Assembly: GCA_023525715.1 (NCBI GenBank)
Contig: CM042016.1
Location: 80,335,382-80,399,381 of the forward strand
Direction of reading: 5' to 3'
Length of the DNA stretch: 64,000 nt
DNA from: Cichorium intybus
Taxonomy: Eukaryota; Streptophyta; Magnoliopsida; Asterales; Asteraceae
The position numbers and the translations under genes were made by a program. The notes below the pieces were generated by a model that saw only the letters and a program-made list of their open reading frames with translations, made no database searches and had not been told where the DNA came from. This document shows, piece by piece, positions 49,377-63,142 of the stretch (its first letter is position 1; each line of letters starts with the position of its first letter).

Positions 49377-50205
49377 AGGGGGCTTTTGGATTGTGGATTT
49401 CGAAGCCTAGGATTTCAAATTCAATGGAATTTCAAATCCTTCTAGATTTGAAATCCTAGTATTTAAAATCTCACGACCGGTTTGATTAGATATCAAAACC
49501 TTTATGAAATTGAAAAAACAAATATTAGAACAATCAGCATTAAATCATCGACTGTGACCCAATGATGGAGAATCGATGACAGAACAGTTGACACGGAACC
49601 CGCAGTGGAGCCGGCGTTAGCGATCGGGTGGTTGGAGGTGAGAGCGACGTCGGCGATGGGGTGGCCAAAGGTGGAGACGGAGACGGTGATGGGGTAGCTG
49701 GAGGTAGAGGTGGCATCAACGGTAAGGTGTCCAAAGGTGGAGGTAGCGTGGGAGCTGAGGTGGCCGGAGATGGCGGCGACGTCGGTGGTGGGGTGGCTGG
49801 AGATCAAGGCAACGGCGGTAGCAATGGGGTGGTTAAAGGTAGACGTGGTGGCGGCGGGGGAGTGGCTCGAGGTGAGGCACCATCGGCAACGAGGGTAGCC
49901 AGTGATGGAGACAGTGTCGGCAGTAGCGTGGTCGGAGATGTAGTTGGCTTCGACGGTGGGGTGGCAAAAGATGGAGGCGGCATTAGTGGTGTAATGGCCG
50001 GAGGTTAAAAAAAATTTCTTCATTCATGTAATTTTAAATGCTAGGGGGACACAATGTATTTACAAATCCCTTATACGTGGGATTATTCAGTCATTTTTAA
50101 AAATCATATCATTTCAAATTTTGCGTTTATTCTCCAACCAAGCGTAGGATTTTACAGGATTTAAAATACAAATCTTAAGAAATCCCGCAAACCAAACAAA
50201 CAGGG
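49377..50205 (-). mobile_element. MITE B, about 830 bp, inverted relative to MITE A
   Basis: Read on the minus strand it aligns with MITE A throughout: GTTTGTTTGG start, TTTAAATCCTG-AAAATCC, AATAAAC, GGATTTGTAAATAC, ATTTAAAAT-CATGAATGAA, the GC-rich minisatellite, then TTTCATAAAGGTTTTGATAT and the AAATCC-rich end. Termini contain GGGGCTTTTGG and CAAACAGGGG. The flanks do not give a clear 8-bp duplication. Confidence 0.7.
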
Positions 50206-50607
50206 GTTTATGTTTTTATGATAACCTTCTCAAGATCTTGCATTGATTGATTGAATAGGATTAACTTTTGAATTTTAATGTGATGTATACCACGTTTGGG
50301 CTATTAAATGCAAGGAAAACATGCTATTGCATATTTTAGAGAGGGAAAATGTTTTATTTGTATATTAGTGAGAAATGAACTGTGCATACTTGAATGAACT
50401 TATATATAATAATATAAGATAGTTATATGTTCTTATGCATGGTTTAGAGACTTTGCAATATGGTTTAGTGACTTGGAAATATTAGTGGATGGGCAGAGAG
50501 TTCATTATTCATACAAAGACGAAGTATGTTAAAGAAGTAAATTATGAATAGCCAATATGGTGTTCATTAGGGCAGTTTACTATTTGGATAAAATCGAATT
50601 GTTCAAT

Positions 50608-50667
50608 ATGGAACTATTTAGTTCGGGTTGTTGGATTTGAACTATTTAGTTCGGGTTGTTGGATTTT
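50608..50667. repeat. Tandem duplication of about 28 bp, two copies
   Basis: GAACTATTTAGTTCGGGTTG and its continuation to GGATTT are repeated head to tail. Confidence 0.85.
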
Positions 50668-52000
50668 TGGATTGGTTTTCAATAAAACTAAATTATTATT
50701 ATTGTGGATTACGTATTGCTTTTTTTATATAAAACAAAAACCTGAATAGTCCAAAAAGTCGGATTTATTTTTATTATATCTTTAATTATTTATTGAATTT
50801 TAATAAATTGTTTTTTAAGAGATTAGAAAGTCTCGGCCAATAAAAAATATTAATATGTATTTTTATCAAAGGTTTTTAGTCTATAAAATATTAAATTATA
50901 ATATATTCTTATTGGTAGTTGTTTATGAATATTAATTCACAACTAAACAATTTGTTTATGGTTCTTTCTAGAGTCGGCTTATATTCAAGTTATATATATT
51001 TTTCTAAAATGTTCTGACTCTTGAAAACCGAATTGTAAAAACTGATTCAATGGAATTATAATTTGGATGGTTCGGATCGGATTTGAATTTAGTTTGGACT
51101 ATTTAGATCCATGTTTTGAAAACTGAAATTAACTTAGATTTACTTGATCGGATCAGATTGAACTGATCCATCCAAACAAACGCCCCCAGTCTTCATCATG
51201 TGTGGGTAAATCACAGAGTACTGACAATATTTTAGGCGTTCAAGTTTTATTAGAATCCAATCGCGAGGTACGTAGGGTGAAATATAGCTAAAAATGACTC
51301 ATTCATGCTATTTCTACAAAACGTAGGTACATCAACATGTGCTTCTCACAACCTGGCATCATAAAAGCATCTAGTGTTACATGTTGCATGGTCTGACTCT
51401 TGTATCTGCACTTGGGCCACATATCCAAAATACAAATCAATACGATGCCTTAGTGGATATGTAATTTCAACAATTCTAGTTGTTTTTTTTTCAAGTTTCT
51501 CCAAATGGAACACTTGTCATAATTCATAAGACAGACGTTTATGCATTAATCAACATGTTTGAAGCCTAAGAGTTATATCAAACTAAAAACTAAAGATAAA
51601 TGTTGTACAAACAAACACTTTTTACCTTTTATGATTTAACATTTATATGAGACAACACTATTATCATATTCTATAACTAATAACTCATCTCTATAATTTT
51701 TATAAACTTATTTTGATTTTTTATAGAAAGAACTTATCAACAAAATGTTTAAATTATATTAGAAATGTTTGTAAAATATTCATTTCTTAAGGATATTTAA
51801 GCTTTCTTTTTTAAATCAATGTATTCAAACAAAACACTAGAGATGTTAAAATAAGTTTGATAACCTTTGTCCTAAAATAATAGAAAACAATAATATAAAA
51901 ATGATTTTAATATAATATAAAAAATTAAATTAAAAGTAAAAAATAATAATCATAACACGACTAAATAACAAATTTTATTATTAATGATACTAATAAATTC

Positions 52001-52004
<4 letters not shown>

Positions 52005-52051
<47 letters not shown>
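52005..52051. repeat. (AAT)n microsatellite
   Basis: Uninterrupted trinucleotide tract ending just before ACATTT. Confidence 0.9.
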
Positions 52052-52052
<1 letters not shown>

Positions 52053-52074
52053 ATTTATAAAATCAAAGTAAAAA

Positions 52075-52252
52075 ACATAATCATGACATATCGTAGATTT
52101 AAGAAATTGATATATGAGAGTTTATTTAAGAAAAATAAAAGTTTATTTAATATGATCATGCCAACATAATCATCTCCTATCATAGATTTAAGAAATTGAT
52201 GTATGAGAGTTTATTTTAGAAAAATAAAAGTTTATTTAATATGATCATGCCA
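52075..52252. repeat. 89-bp tandem duplication, two copies
   Basis: A block with TAGATTTAAGAAATTGAT and TTTAATATGATCATGCCAA occurs at about 52075-52163 and 52164-52252 with a few substitutions. Confidence 0.85.
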
Positions 52253-53431
52253 ATCCAGCCTACCATAAGACCAAAGAAAGTGGTGCTATTTTTGTCACTC
52301 CTTTTGTCTATCACATTAGCGTTATTTCAGTTTTACCATGCATCTCTTAATTTTTTGTCACACCAAGATAATTTTTTGCCATTTTTTCCACTCATTTTTT
52401 ATTTTTTTAACAATTTTATTTAAATAAAATTAAAAATTTTATTAATTGAAATAAGAAATGCATAACAGGAAATCAAAAGCTTAAAAACTTAAAAGTACAT
52501 AACATTAAATTAAAACCTAAGAACATAAAAATAAAAACAAGAAAGATAAAAAAATATTACATGTTACCATGTCATTTTGGGCATTCTTTAACAATATTAC
52601 AAACTTAGTATGTTTGAAACTTGAAACTTCACCATTGTTCTGCCTCGAAAATTTTGAGCACCTTGCTTAAAATGGTCAATATCAATTTGATCACTTTGTC
52701 ATTCACTTTGCAAGGCGTTAAACAGCAAATCATATTACAACTTTATTTGTATGTCACTATGTCCCCATTTCGTGTACACTTGATCTTTTTTTCGGTAATC
52801 TTCTCGATTCATTTCGTCAAGGAAACATTTATGAACTCCCTTTCAAACTTATTTGTTGGTTCCGATCGTCGGAGTCTTCGTTATATTAACTACACACAGG
52901 TTGATGCCTTATTTTCATTCGACGACTAAGGTATATTGTAGGCCTTCCCTTTTGTTTGAGCTTAGGGTTGAGTTTCTAGAGAGTTGGAAGAAGACGTTAT
53001 TGTAGTACAAAGATAAATTGTTTGATGTGATGAAAATATCGAGTGTATTTATATAGAGAAAAAGGTTTAAAAAAGAGAGATACGACAAATAGATGCTCAG
53101 GCCAACAAAAATCTGCAAACATACCGAGGACAATATGCGGGTGTTTGTCATGCCACCTCAGTTTGTCGCGCCTTACTGTTGGTTAATTTTGATAATCAAA
53201 ACAGAAAACAATACGCGGAATCATAATCTCAGATCTATAATCTCGAATCTAGTTAAAAGAAATTTAAATAACAAAAGATTTCATTCCTGCTTCCATGGGG
53301 ATTTTCAGATCTGAGGGAGAATGTTGGTTTTCCAATTGATCTCAAAAGCCATTTCTAAATCCCTCAGCAATAGACTCACGAATTTTGTGTGTATTTTTCG
53401 TATTCTGAATATGCTCCTTATTATGTGTGTG

Positions 53432-53584
<153 letters not shown>

Positions 53585-53721
53585 AATATCAGAGTTGGAA
53601 GGGATCCGGAGGATCTTGAGTCAAACCGTGAACTCAACCCACAATGGCAAATGTATATCTTTATAAAATCGGTCCATCAACAATTTTGTATTATTACCAT
53701 AATAATATGAATGTAATGATA

Positions 53722-53728
<7 letters not shown>

Positions 53729-53812
<84 letters not shown>
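53729..53812. repeat. (TA)n microsatellite
   Basis: Tract of about 84 bp abutting the foldback MITE. Confidence 0.95.
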
Positions 53813-55718
<1,906 letters not shown>

Positions 55719-55905
55719 AGTAAATTACATGAATGGTCCCTGTGGTTTGGGGTAACTTGCACCTTGGTCCCTAATTTTTCTTTAACTCGGACAGTCTCTA
55801 TTGTTTTGTTTTGTTACGCGCTCGGTCCTTAACAGATACAAAAAGACTATATTACCCTTGCTAATTTCTTTTTTAATTTATTTAATATTTCTTTATTGTT
55901 TATAA
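55719..55905. other. Possible transposon end with the GGTCCCTGTGGTTTGGGG motif
   Basis: AAATTACATGAATGGTCCCTGTGGTTTGG is of a kind often found at ends of plant transposons, but no partner end is visible. The assignment is weak. Confidence 0.25.
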
Positions 55906-56014
55906 CTAGTGTTTGTCCCGTGCTCTGCACGGGTCCGGTGGGGATCTGACTAAACTTTATTTGTATGTAGAGATTTTTTAGCGTTGACTGTTGAATCTTT
56001 GTTAGTAATATATA
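55906..56014 (-). mobile_element. 3' end of a Helitron (minus strand), interrupted by copia element 2
   Basis: On the minus strand the sequence ends with a hairpin CCCGTGCAGAGCACGGG followed by ACAAACACTAG and then T, the canonical Helitron 3' terminus (hairpin, then CTAG, insertion between A and T). The rest of the element lies beyond the copia insertion and the window end. Confidence 0.7.
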
Positions 56015-56782
56015 TGAAGGGTTTTGAAGCAATCAACGAACAAATAAAATCCTAAGTTCACATGCAACCCTAGAAAGATCTATGTTTTCTTCTATGAAGA
56101 TATAAACTAAAAACCTAAGGCCAACATTTATTTCTAAAGATCTAATAAAGAATAACCAACCTTTGTGATCTTGTTCTTGAAGCTAGCAGCAAATAGATCC
56201 TGCCTCAAATGCAAGTCACACCCAAGCAATGTAGAGAAGATTCCTGCAGAGTAATCACAGAGAGAGGGAGGCGTGAATTATGGAGAGCCAGAGGGTTCTT
56301 TTTATAGCCTCCTAGGGTTACACCTGAAACCCTAAGGAGCCTCCAAAGTGGGCAAGCCTGTTGACCACTTGGACCAGATCCCTTAAACCCTAATTAGGGT
56401 TTTCGCCAACCTTAGAGGAAGCCTCCAGGTTGGCGCCACTTTTGGCCCCTGGACACTGGCTTGCCAGTTATTCAACTATTGAATAAATACAAACCAGTCC
56501 CTGCACTTATAATTAATTAATTTAATCACTAAATTAAATCCAATTAATTCTAGATTAAATCTCAATTAATTATTATAGTTTCTAATTAATATATTAACAT
56601 TTAAATATGTTAATAAACTATTTATTTATTTCTATTGATTTATTAAACAATTAATAAATCAACCTTTCTCTCTACTGAAATCTACATCATTCCTCCAGCT
56701 ATGAGGGCAACCCAAATGGACTTTGCTTCAATTAACAAGTTAAATACAATTACAAGTCATGGCTTAGACACCAAATCCAACA
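56015..56782 (-). repeat. 3' LTR of copia element 2
   Basis: 768 bp, TGAAGGGTTTTGAAGC...AAATCCAACA, collinear with 23303-24070. The family is diverged enough between copies (several changes per line) to indicate separate insertions. Confidence 0.9.
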
Positions 56783-57633
56783 GTCTCCCACTTGGATAAG
56801 TCTATGACTTTAATTGTCCATTTACCTTCTGATTAATACTAGTTTTCCAGAAATTGTTTCTGAACTCTGACCCAGTCAGTTCTGTCTAAACATAAGTGAT
56901 CAGATGATCCTCCGTCCAACAAGATATTTTCAGACTCAAGACATGGATTAATATCAATCTTGGTCTGATACTCTGTTTCTCGATTTCCGATTTGCTTATG
57001 ACTTTAAGACTGCTAATTGAACACATCAATTCAGTCCTGGTTGGCCAACACTTTCAGTCAACTTCAAAATCATCGAGAGACCTACAGATATCTGTTTCCC
57101 CATCGGGTCAGGGGACAGATAAGTTTCGACTTATATGTCTGTATCTTTTACACGTTAGAATACTCACAACAGTGCGTTTTATAACACCGAGTTACCGGCG
57201 CGTTTTCGCATTATCAATGAGCAACCGACTTGCAAATTACAGATCATATTTCTCCACTTAAAGATCAAAGGATATTATCGTCTTAACATTGCTCGTGATG
57301 TAATCCATGAAGCAATCTGTTAAGCGCGGGTTTATCCAATACTTAAATCTCTATTTTCTATGTACTCACGAATGTTGTAGCAGTCTTACTGCAATGTCTA
57401 ACTCCTTAGACAATCTACAACCGATTCATGACAGTCTTTGTTCACACTTACTCCCTAACAGTGTGATCGACTGTGGAAATTTAAATAATCTAATTACTTA
57501 GGAAGTTAAACATGCAAATATAGAAACACAATAATAAACAATTGACAAAGGCAGTAACAATACTCATTTATAAATCTCCATTATAAAATCACCAAGTCAA
57601 TTACATTTATACTGTTACAAGTTTCAAATCTAT
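56783..57633 (-). other. PPT and untranslated 3' region of copia element 2
   Basis: GTCTCCCACTTGGATAAGTC (PPT on the minus strand) is followed by about 830 bp collinear with 24091-24959 of copia 1. Non-coding. Confidence 0.65.
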
Positions 57634-60376
57634 CTAATTACTAAAACTAATATCATCCTTCAGTCCAATGCTCCGAGCATGCTGATTGTGCTTGGTCCTA
57701 CTCAGAGCCTTAGTCAGAGGATCTGCAGGATTGTCTTCTGATGATACTCTCTTAACCAGTAAGTGACCTTCTTCTACGCGATGTCGAAAGTAATGGTACT
57801 TTCTGTCGATATGTCTGGACTTTCCATGATCTCGCGGTTCTTTTGTCAAAGCGACCGCTCCTTCATTATCGCAGAACAGTTCCATCGGCTCCTGAATGCT
57901 CGTGACAACTCCAAGGTCACCGATAACGTTCTTCAGCCAAGCCTCTTCCTTAGACGCTTCACTCGCTGCAATGTACTCTGATTCGCATGTTGAATCAGCC
58001 ACCATTTCTTGCTTGGAAATTTTCCAAGTGACCGCTCCACCGTTCAAAAGAAATACCCAACCCGACTGCGAACGACCACTGTCCCTATCTGTCTGTCTGG
58101 AAGCTGACATCTGTATATCCACTCACTTTCAAGTCATCACTGCCACCAAGGACTAACACCATGTTCTTTGTCCTTCGCAGATACTTGAGTATGTTCTTGA
58201 CCGCTATCCAGTGTGCATTTCCAGGATTACCCTGTTACCGACTAACCATGCTTCATGCAAAGGATACGTCAAGGCGAGTACATGTCATAGCATACATGAT
58301 CGACCCTACTGCCGAAGCATAAGGTACCCGACTCATTTCAGCTATTTCCTCATCGGTACTCGGACTTTGAGTTTTGCTCAACTTGGCATTACTCTGGATT
58401 GGTAGCTCTCCCTTTTTGGAATTTTCCATGTTAAACCTTTTTAATACCTTTTCCAAATATGTTCACCGGCTCAGACATATTAATTTTCTCTTTCTATCTC
58501 TAAGTATTCTTATCCCGAGTATATAAGCAGCTTCTCCTAGGTCTTTCATGGCGAAACACTTCCCGAGCCTAGACTTGACATCTTGCAAGGTCGGAATGTC
58601 GTTTCCCATGAGCAGTATGTCATCAACATACAGCACCAGAAAAGTGACTATACTCCCACTAGCCTTGACATATACACAAGACTCATCTTCACTCCTAGAG
58701 AAGCCAAACTCTTTGACTTTCTCATGGAAGCAGAGATTCCAGCTGCGACATGCTTGCTTCAACCCGTAGATCGATCTTTCAAGCTTACATACTTTATCAG
58801 GATGCTTTGTGTCTACAAAATCCTCTGGCTGATTCATGTAAACATCCTCAGTCAGTTTTCCGTTAAGGAATGCGGTTTTGACATCCATCTGCCAAATTTC
58901 ATAATCATGAAACGCAGCTATGGCAAGCATTATCCTGATTGACTTAATCTTGGCTACTGGTGAGAAGGTTTCATCATAGTCAACCCCCGGGGTTTGAGTG
59001 AATCCCTTCGCAACCAATCGAGCTTTATAAGTATGTACTTTACCATCCATGTCGGTCTTCTTCTTAAAGATCTACTTGCACCCGACTGTCTTTCGACCCA
59101 GCACATTGTCAACCAAGTTCTAAACATGATTGTCATACTGGACTTAATATCGCTGTCCATTGCCTCTTTCCATTTAGCAGACTCCGGGCCCGCCACTGCT
59201 TCGCGGTAGTTAGTTGGCTCGTCCAAATTAGTCAATGTACGATCACTGACCAACGTGTTACCGTCCGAAGTAATATGGAAACCATAAAACTCGGGCGGCA
59301 TGCTAACTCTACCCGAACGTCTAAGGGGCAATGAGATGTCGGTAGATCCAACAGGAACCTCTTCCTCATGTTGGTTGTTAGTTTCTTCTAAGGTTGTTTC
59401 ATCGAGCGTCTCCTGAATTTCTTCGAGATCGATTGTACTCCCACTATCCTCTTTGGAAATGAGTTCTCTCTCTCGAAAGAACCCCCGTCTTGCTACAAAG
59501 ACCACGTCCTCGCTCGGTCTGTAGAACAAGTATCCAAATGACTGTTTCAGGTATCCGATGAAGAAACACCTCTCACTTCTTTCCGCGAGCTTGTCATGAG
59601 TCTCTCGTCTTACAAAAGCCTCACAGCCCCAGACTTTGATGTGTGCCAACGAGGGAACTTTCCCCGTCCACATCTCGTGCGGTGTTTTCACAACCTTCTT
59701 GGTTGGGACAAGATTCAGGATATGGGCGGCAGTCTTTAAGGCATACCCCCAGAAATGGATTGGAAGTGAAGCTCGACTCATCATGGAACTAACCATATCC
59801 AACAAGGTTCGGTTTCGCCTTTCAGCAACACCGTTCAACTGAGGTGTTCTCGGAGGCGATAACTGTGAAACAATTCCACATTCCTTAAGATAATCGAGAA
59901 ACTCGATACTAAGATACTCACCGTCTCTGTCGGATCTAAGCATCTTTATCTTTCTGCTCAATTGATTTTCTGCTTCATTTTTGAACTCTTTGAACTTTTC
60001 AAAGGTATCTGACTTATTCTTGATTAAGTAGATATACCCATATCTACTAAAATCGTCAGTAAAGGTCACATAGAAACGCGTGCCATCTTTTGTGGTTGTT
60101 CTGAAGGGACCACACACATATGTGTGTATGATATCCAACAAACCTTCACCTCTTTCAAAGGAACCTTTGAATGGTGATTTTGTCATCTTGCCGAGCAAGC
60201 AAGATTCGCATACATCATCCGACCCGAGGTCGAATGATTCCAACACACCATCCTTTTGGAGTTGGGCGATGTGTTTCTTGATGATATGGCCAAGGCGACA
60301 GTGCCACAAACACGCCTTTTCTATACCGCTTGAAGAATCAATAGCTAAAACATTTTACCATAATTATCAACACACA
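57634..60376 (-). pseudogene. Copia 2 integrase, RT and RNase H, degenerate
   Basis: RNase H lies at 57634-58122 (ends SRHIDRKYHYFRHR). RT lies at 58253-59050 with an intact YVDDILLMG box. Integrase with a C-terminal linker lies at 58954-60309 (MWHCRLGH start). The first catalytic Asp of the integrase is Tyr here (HTYVCGPF versus HTDVCGPF in copia 1), while the second (RSDRDGEY) is kept. A one-base deletion near 59140, relative to copia 1, shifts the frame before RT. Further stops occur at about 58457 and 58130. The copy is not functional. Confidence 0.88.
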
Positions 60377-61846
60377 TGTAACGCCCCAATTTCCAATCAA
60401 AATTTTCTTTAAAAATTTTAAGTAAAAACATAGATAATCTTATTAACATGCTTAAAAGGTGTTCATCAAAACTATTACCAGAGTGTATACGTCCCATAAT
60501 TATAAAAATCTCATTTAATAATACAACTGCAATTCATTAATGTGCGATGCACCGCCGTCACGCCGAGCTCACCCCTTTATCAACTGAAGTACCTGAAAAT
60601 GTTTTAAAATCAACGGGTAAGCTTAAAGATTAGTGAGTCCACAAATTACCATACATTCCCACACATTAAACAACCCGTCCTCGAGAACGACCCGACCCTA
60701 CCCACCATACAACAGCTACGGGCGTCCATCATACAACAGCTATGGACACGGGAAGGTTCTACCCATCATACAACAACTATGGGTTCCCGGTTATGACCCA
60801 GCCCATCATACAACAGCTATGGGACAAGGCAATAGTCCAACTCGTCATACAACAGCTACGAGGGGACACACATCAGTACTGAGCCCAACAACAAATAACC
60901 ACAGATATAGAGCAAATCATATAACTTTAAATAACATACAAGATGCCTAACATGCAACATCATATAGTAAGGTGAGGATACTCACCTGAATCACAACCGT
61001 CCGGATAATCGCTAATATCCCAAACTAGGCTCGTCCGATCACCTAAATCCCACATACACAACATATTAATCACTGACCGAACACCTATACACTGGCCTAA
61101 AGGTTAGACCCAACATTTGCCACCAAACAGGGGTCGAAAATAAGTTCTTGGTCAAACAGTCAATCGTCGCGGCGCGACTTCTCCATTCACGCGTCGGGGA
61201 CTATCGTCGCACATACGGGGTCTACCCGAATCCGCGTCACTGACATAAGCAGTCCGCGCCGCGGACTGTAACAGTCCGAATCCCCTGATGACCCTTCACC
61301 AGAACAGTCATCGGTTAGGGTTCCACTCTACACCCTTCTTGGGATCAGAAACTACCCCAAGGTCACTTTCTTGTGGACATGCAAGTCCATGCATGTCCGT
61401 GGTCCAAAACCCTAAGTATTACAAGCCATCTAATATCACTATCCAGAGAATAACACTACATGACGAGATGAAATGGTAAATCAAAAAAAGTAGATCCTCT
61501 TACCTTGCTTCTGAACATGGATGGATGCACACAACCCGATACAAACCTTCGCTCACGTCGTATCTCCTTCTTCTAATCTCCCAAAACCTTCAAAGCCTCG
61601 AAGTCAAGAAGCCTCTGCCGAAACTAGTCGCCTCTACTCCAGAAAACCTCCAAAAACACGAACCCTAGGGCTGGGTCCCTTTATATAGGCATTTAAATCC
61701 GAATTAGGGTTTTTCATAACTGCGGCGCACCGCGCCGCGGATTCTCCCAAGCCGCGCCGCGCGTACAAATCATGCACGAATCCAGAATCCTCCCAAGCCG
61801 CGCCGCGGATCCGTCCGGACCGCGCCTCGGCGGAGCGGGTCTTACA
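60377..61846 (-). mobile_element. Solo LTR of a third gypsy-like family, 1470 bp, in copia 2
   Basis: Perfect 5-bp TSD ACACA (60372-60376 and 61847-61851). Plus strand TGTAACGCCCC...CTTACA. Minus strand TGTAAGACCCGC...GGCGTTACA, parallel to the large element's LTR, and the only TATA box (TATATAAAG, about 61679-61687) reads on the minus strand. Upstream of that TATA are CGCG dyad pairs 61731/61753 and 61799/61821. More lie at 61168/61190 and 61233/61255. A hairpin array occupies 60706-60862. No internal element sequence remains. Confidence 0.9.
60706..60862 (-). repeat. Array of hairpins with a constant CATACAACAGCT loop
   Basis: The loop sequence occurs at 60706, 60730, 60767 (one change), 60807 and 60846. 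Four copies are enclosed by perfect stems whose sequences differ: GTCCAT/ATGGAC, ACCCAT/ATGGGT, CCCAT/ATGGG and CTCGT/ACGAG. Loop spacing is 37-40 bp for the last four. On the minus strand it would be transcribed downstream of the LTR TATA. Confidence 0.85.
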
Positions 61847-61851
61847 ACACA

Positions 61852-62305
61852 TAATAGATTCATACACTCCATCACAAGGCTTAGCATTAAATATAAAAAC
61901 ATCATTTTTGAAAACAGAAATTGAACCATTCAATTTATTAAACTCATAATAAAAGCCCTGTCTGAACAATGCATGAAAAGAAATTATGTTCTTTGCCATA
62001 TCTGGCGAATAGCAACAATTATGTAAATCTAAACAAACTCCACTACTAAGCACTAATCTATAGACACCAATCTTGGTAACAGGTGACGTTCGTTAATTGC
62101 CCATGACCAGGTTCAATCTACCGTGCTCCAGCTCCCTACTTTCCTTTAGTCCCTGCAAATCAGAACAGATATGAAAACCGCATCCTGTATCAAGGACCCA
62201 AGAACAGGAAGAAGATGAGTTATTAGATATAGAATATGTACCTACTTGTGATGGCTTCACTTTGCCATCCTTGATGTCTTGTAGATACTTGGGGCAGCTT
62301 CTCTT
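61852..62305 (-). pseudogene. Copia 2 protease region
   Basis: The minus-strand frame continues the protease cut by the solo LTR. WVLDTG (around 62190) retains the catalytic Asp that is Asn in copia 1, and VCLDLHNCCYSPDMAKNIISFHALFRQGFYY follows. Stops and frame changes near 62090-62300 break it. Confidence 0.75.
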
Positions 62306-63142
62306 CTAGTGACTCTTTTCCTTGCAGTAAAAGCAGTCAGCTTCTTTGGGGTTCGTGACGTGCGGAATGTCGGAAGACTTGGCTCTCGGGGCACTGCTAG
62401 ATGTCCCGACATGAGTCTTTTCCCTCCAGTTTTGCTTCGGAGGGCCCTTCCTTTTCTTTCCCTTGCCAGATCTAATAGCCAGGACAGGCGGGTTGACCGG
62501 GAGCACACTTTTCCTTTTCATCCCGTCTTCAGCAGTACGAAGCATACGGTAGAGTTCAGCCAAAGTTGCCTGACTGTTGTTCAAATGATAAGCCAGTGTG
62601 AACTGGTCATAAGAACTGGGTAGAGAATTCAGCACTATGTCAACAGCCAAATCCTCATGTATAGGCATCTCCAACTTTCTAAGCCTTTCCACATAACCCT
62701 GCATCCTTTGCACATGAGTGCAGATGGACTCTCCATCCCTAGGCTTGCCGTTAGTGAAAGCTTTGACCACCTCACGCCTTTCGATGCGTTCTTGCTTGCG
62801 GAACTTTTCTGCGAGCTCTTTGTGCATCTCGTAAGGCCAATAGTCCTCATAAATACGCTGCAGTTCAGGGTTCATGGTAGCGATCATGATACAAGCCACT
62901 TTGGTTGCATCATCAGAGTGTTTGGTGTACAAGGCGATTTCCTCGGGAGTAGCGGTATCTGAGTCAACCTCAACTAGCTCGGTTTCCAGAACATACTCTT
63001 TGTGTTCAAACCTTAGAGCCATTTTGATGTTACGGATCCAGTCATTGTAGTTAGTGCCGTCCAACGTCACTTTTGAGCACAATGACAGAATCAAGGTGAC
63101 ATTACCGGGATTCGAGTGGGGAACAGATTGGTCAGAAGACAT
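62306..63142 (-). pseudogene. Copia 2 gag
   Basis: An ORF of 278 codons begins MSSDQSVPHSNPGN, with LDGTNYNDWIRNIKMALRFEHKEYVL and LNSLPSSYDQFTLAYHLNN. It ends in the zinc-knuckle region (ADCFYCKEKSH), where TAG at 62306-62308 cuts off the rest of the knuckle. Gag itself is otherwise intact. It overlaps no other gene and would have formed the particle shell. Confidence 0.85.

Noticed and set aside
52241..52929. Two ORFs (60 and 102 codons) as possible small genes
   Set aside because: They are hydrophobic or low-complexity, lack recognisable domains, and lie in AT-rich DNA. I could not support them as genes.
60701..60865. CRISPR-like array (constant 12-mer with variable spacers)
   Set aside because: The repeats are short, lie inside a plant LTR with a TSD, and the variable parts are paired stems. 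Nothing else in the window is prokaryotic.
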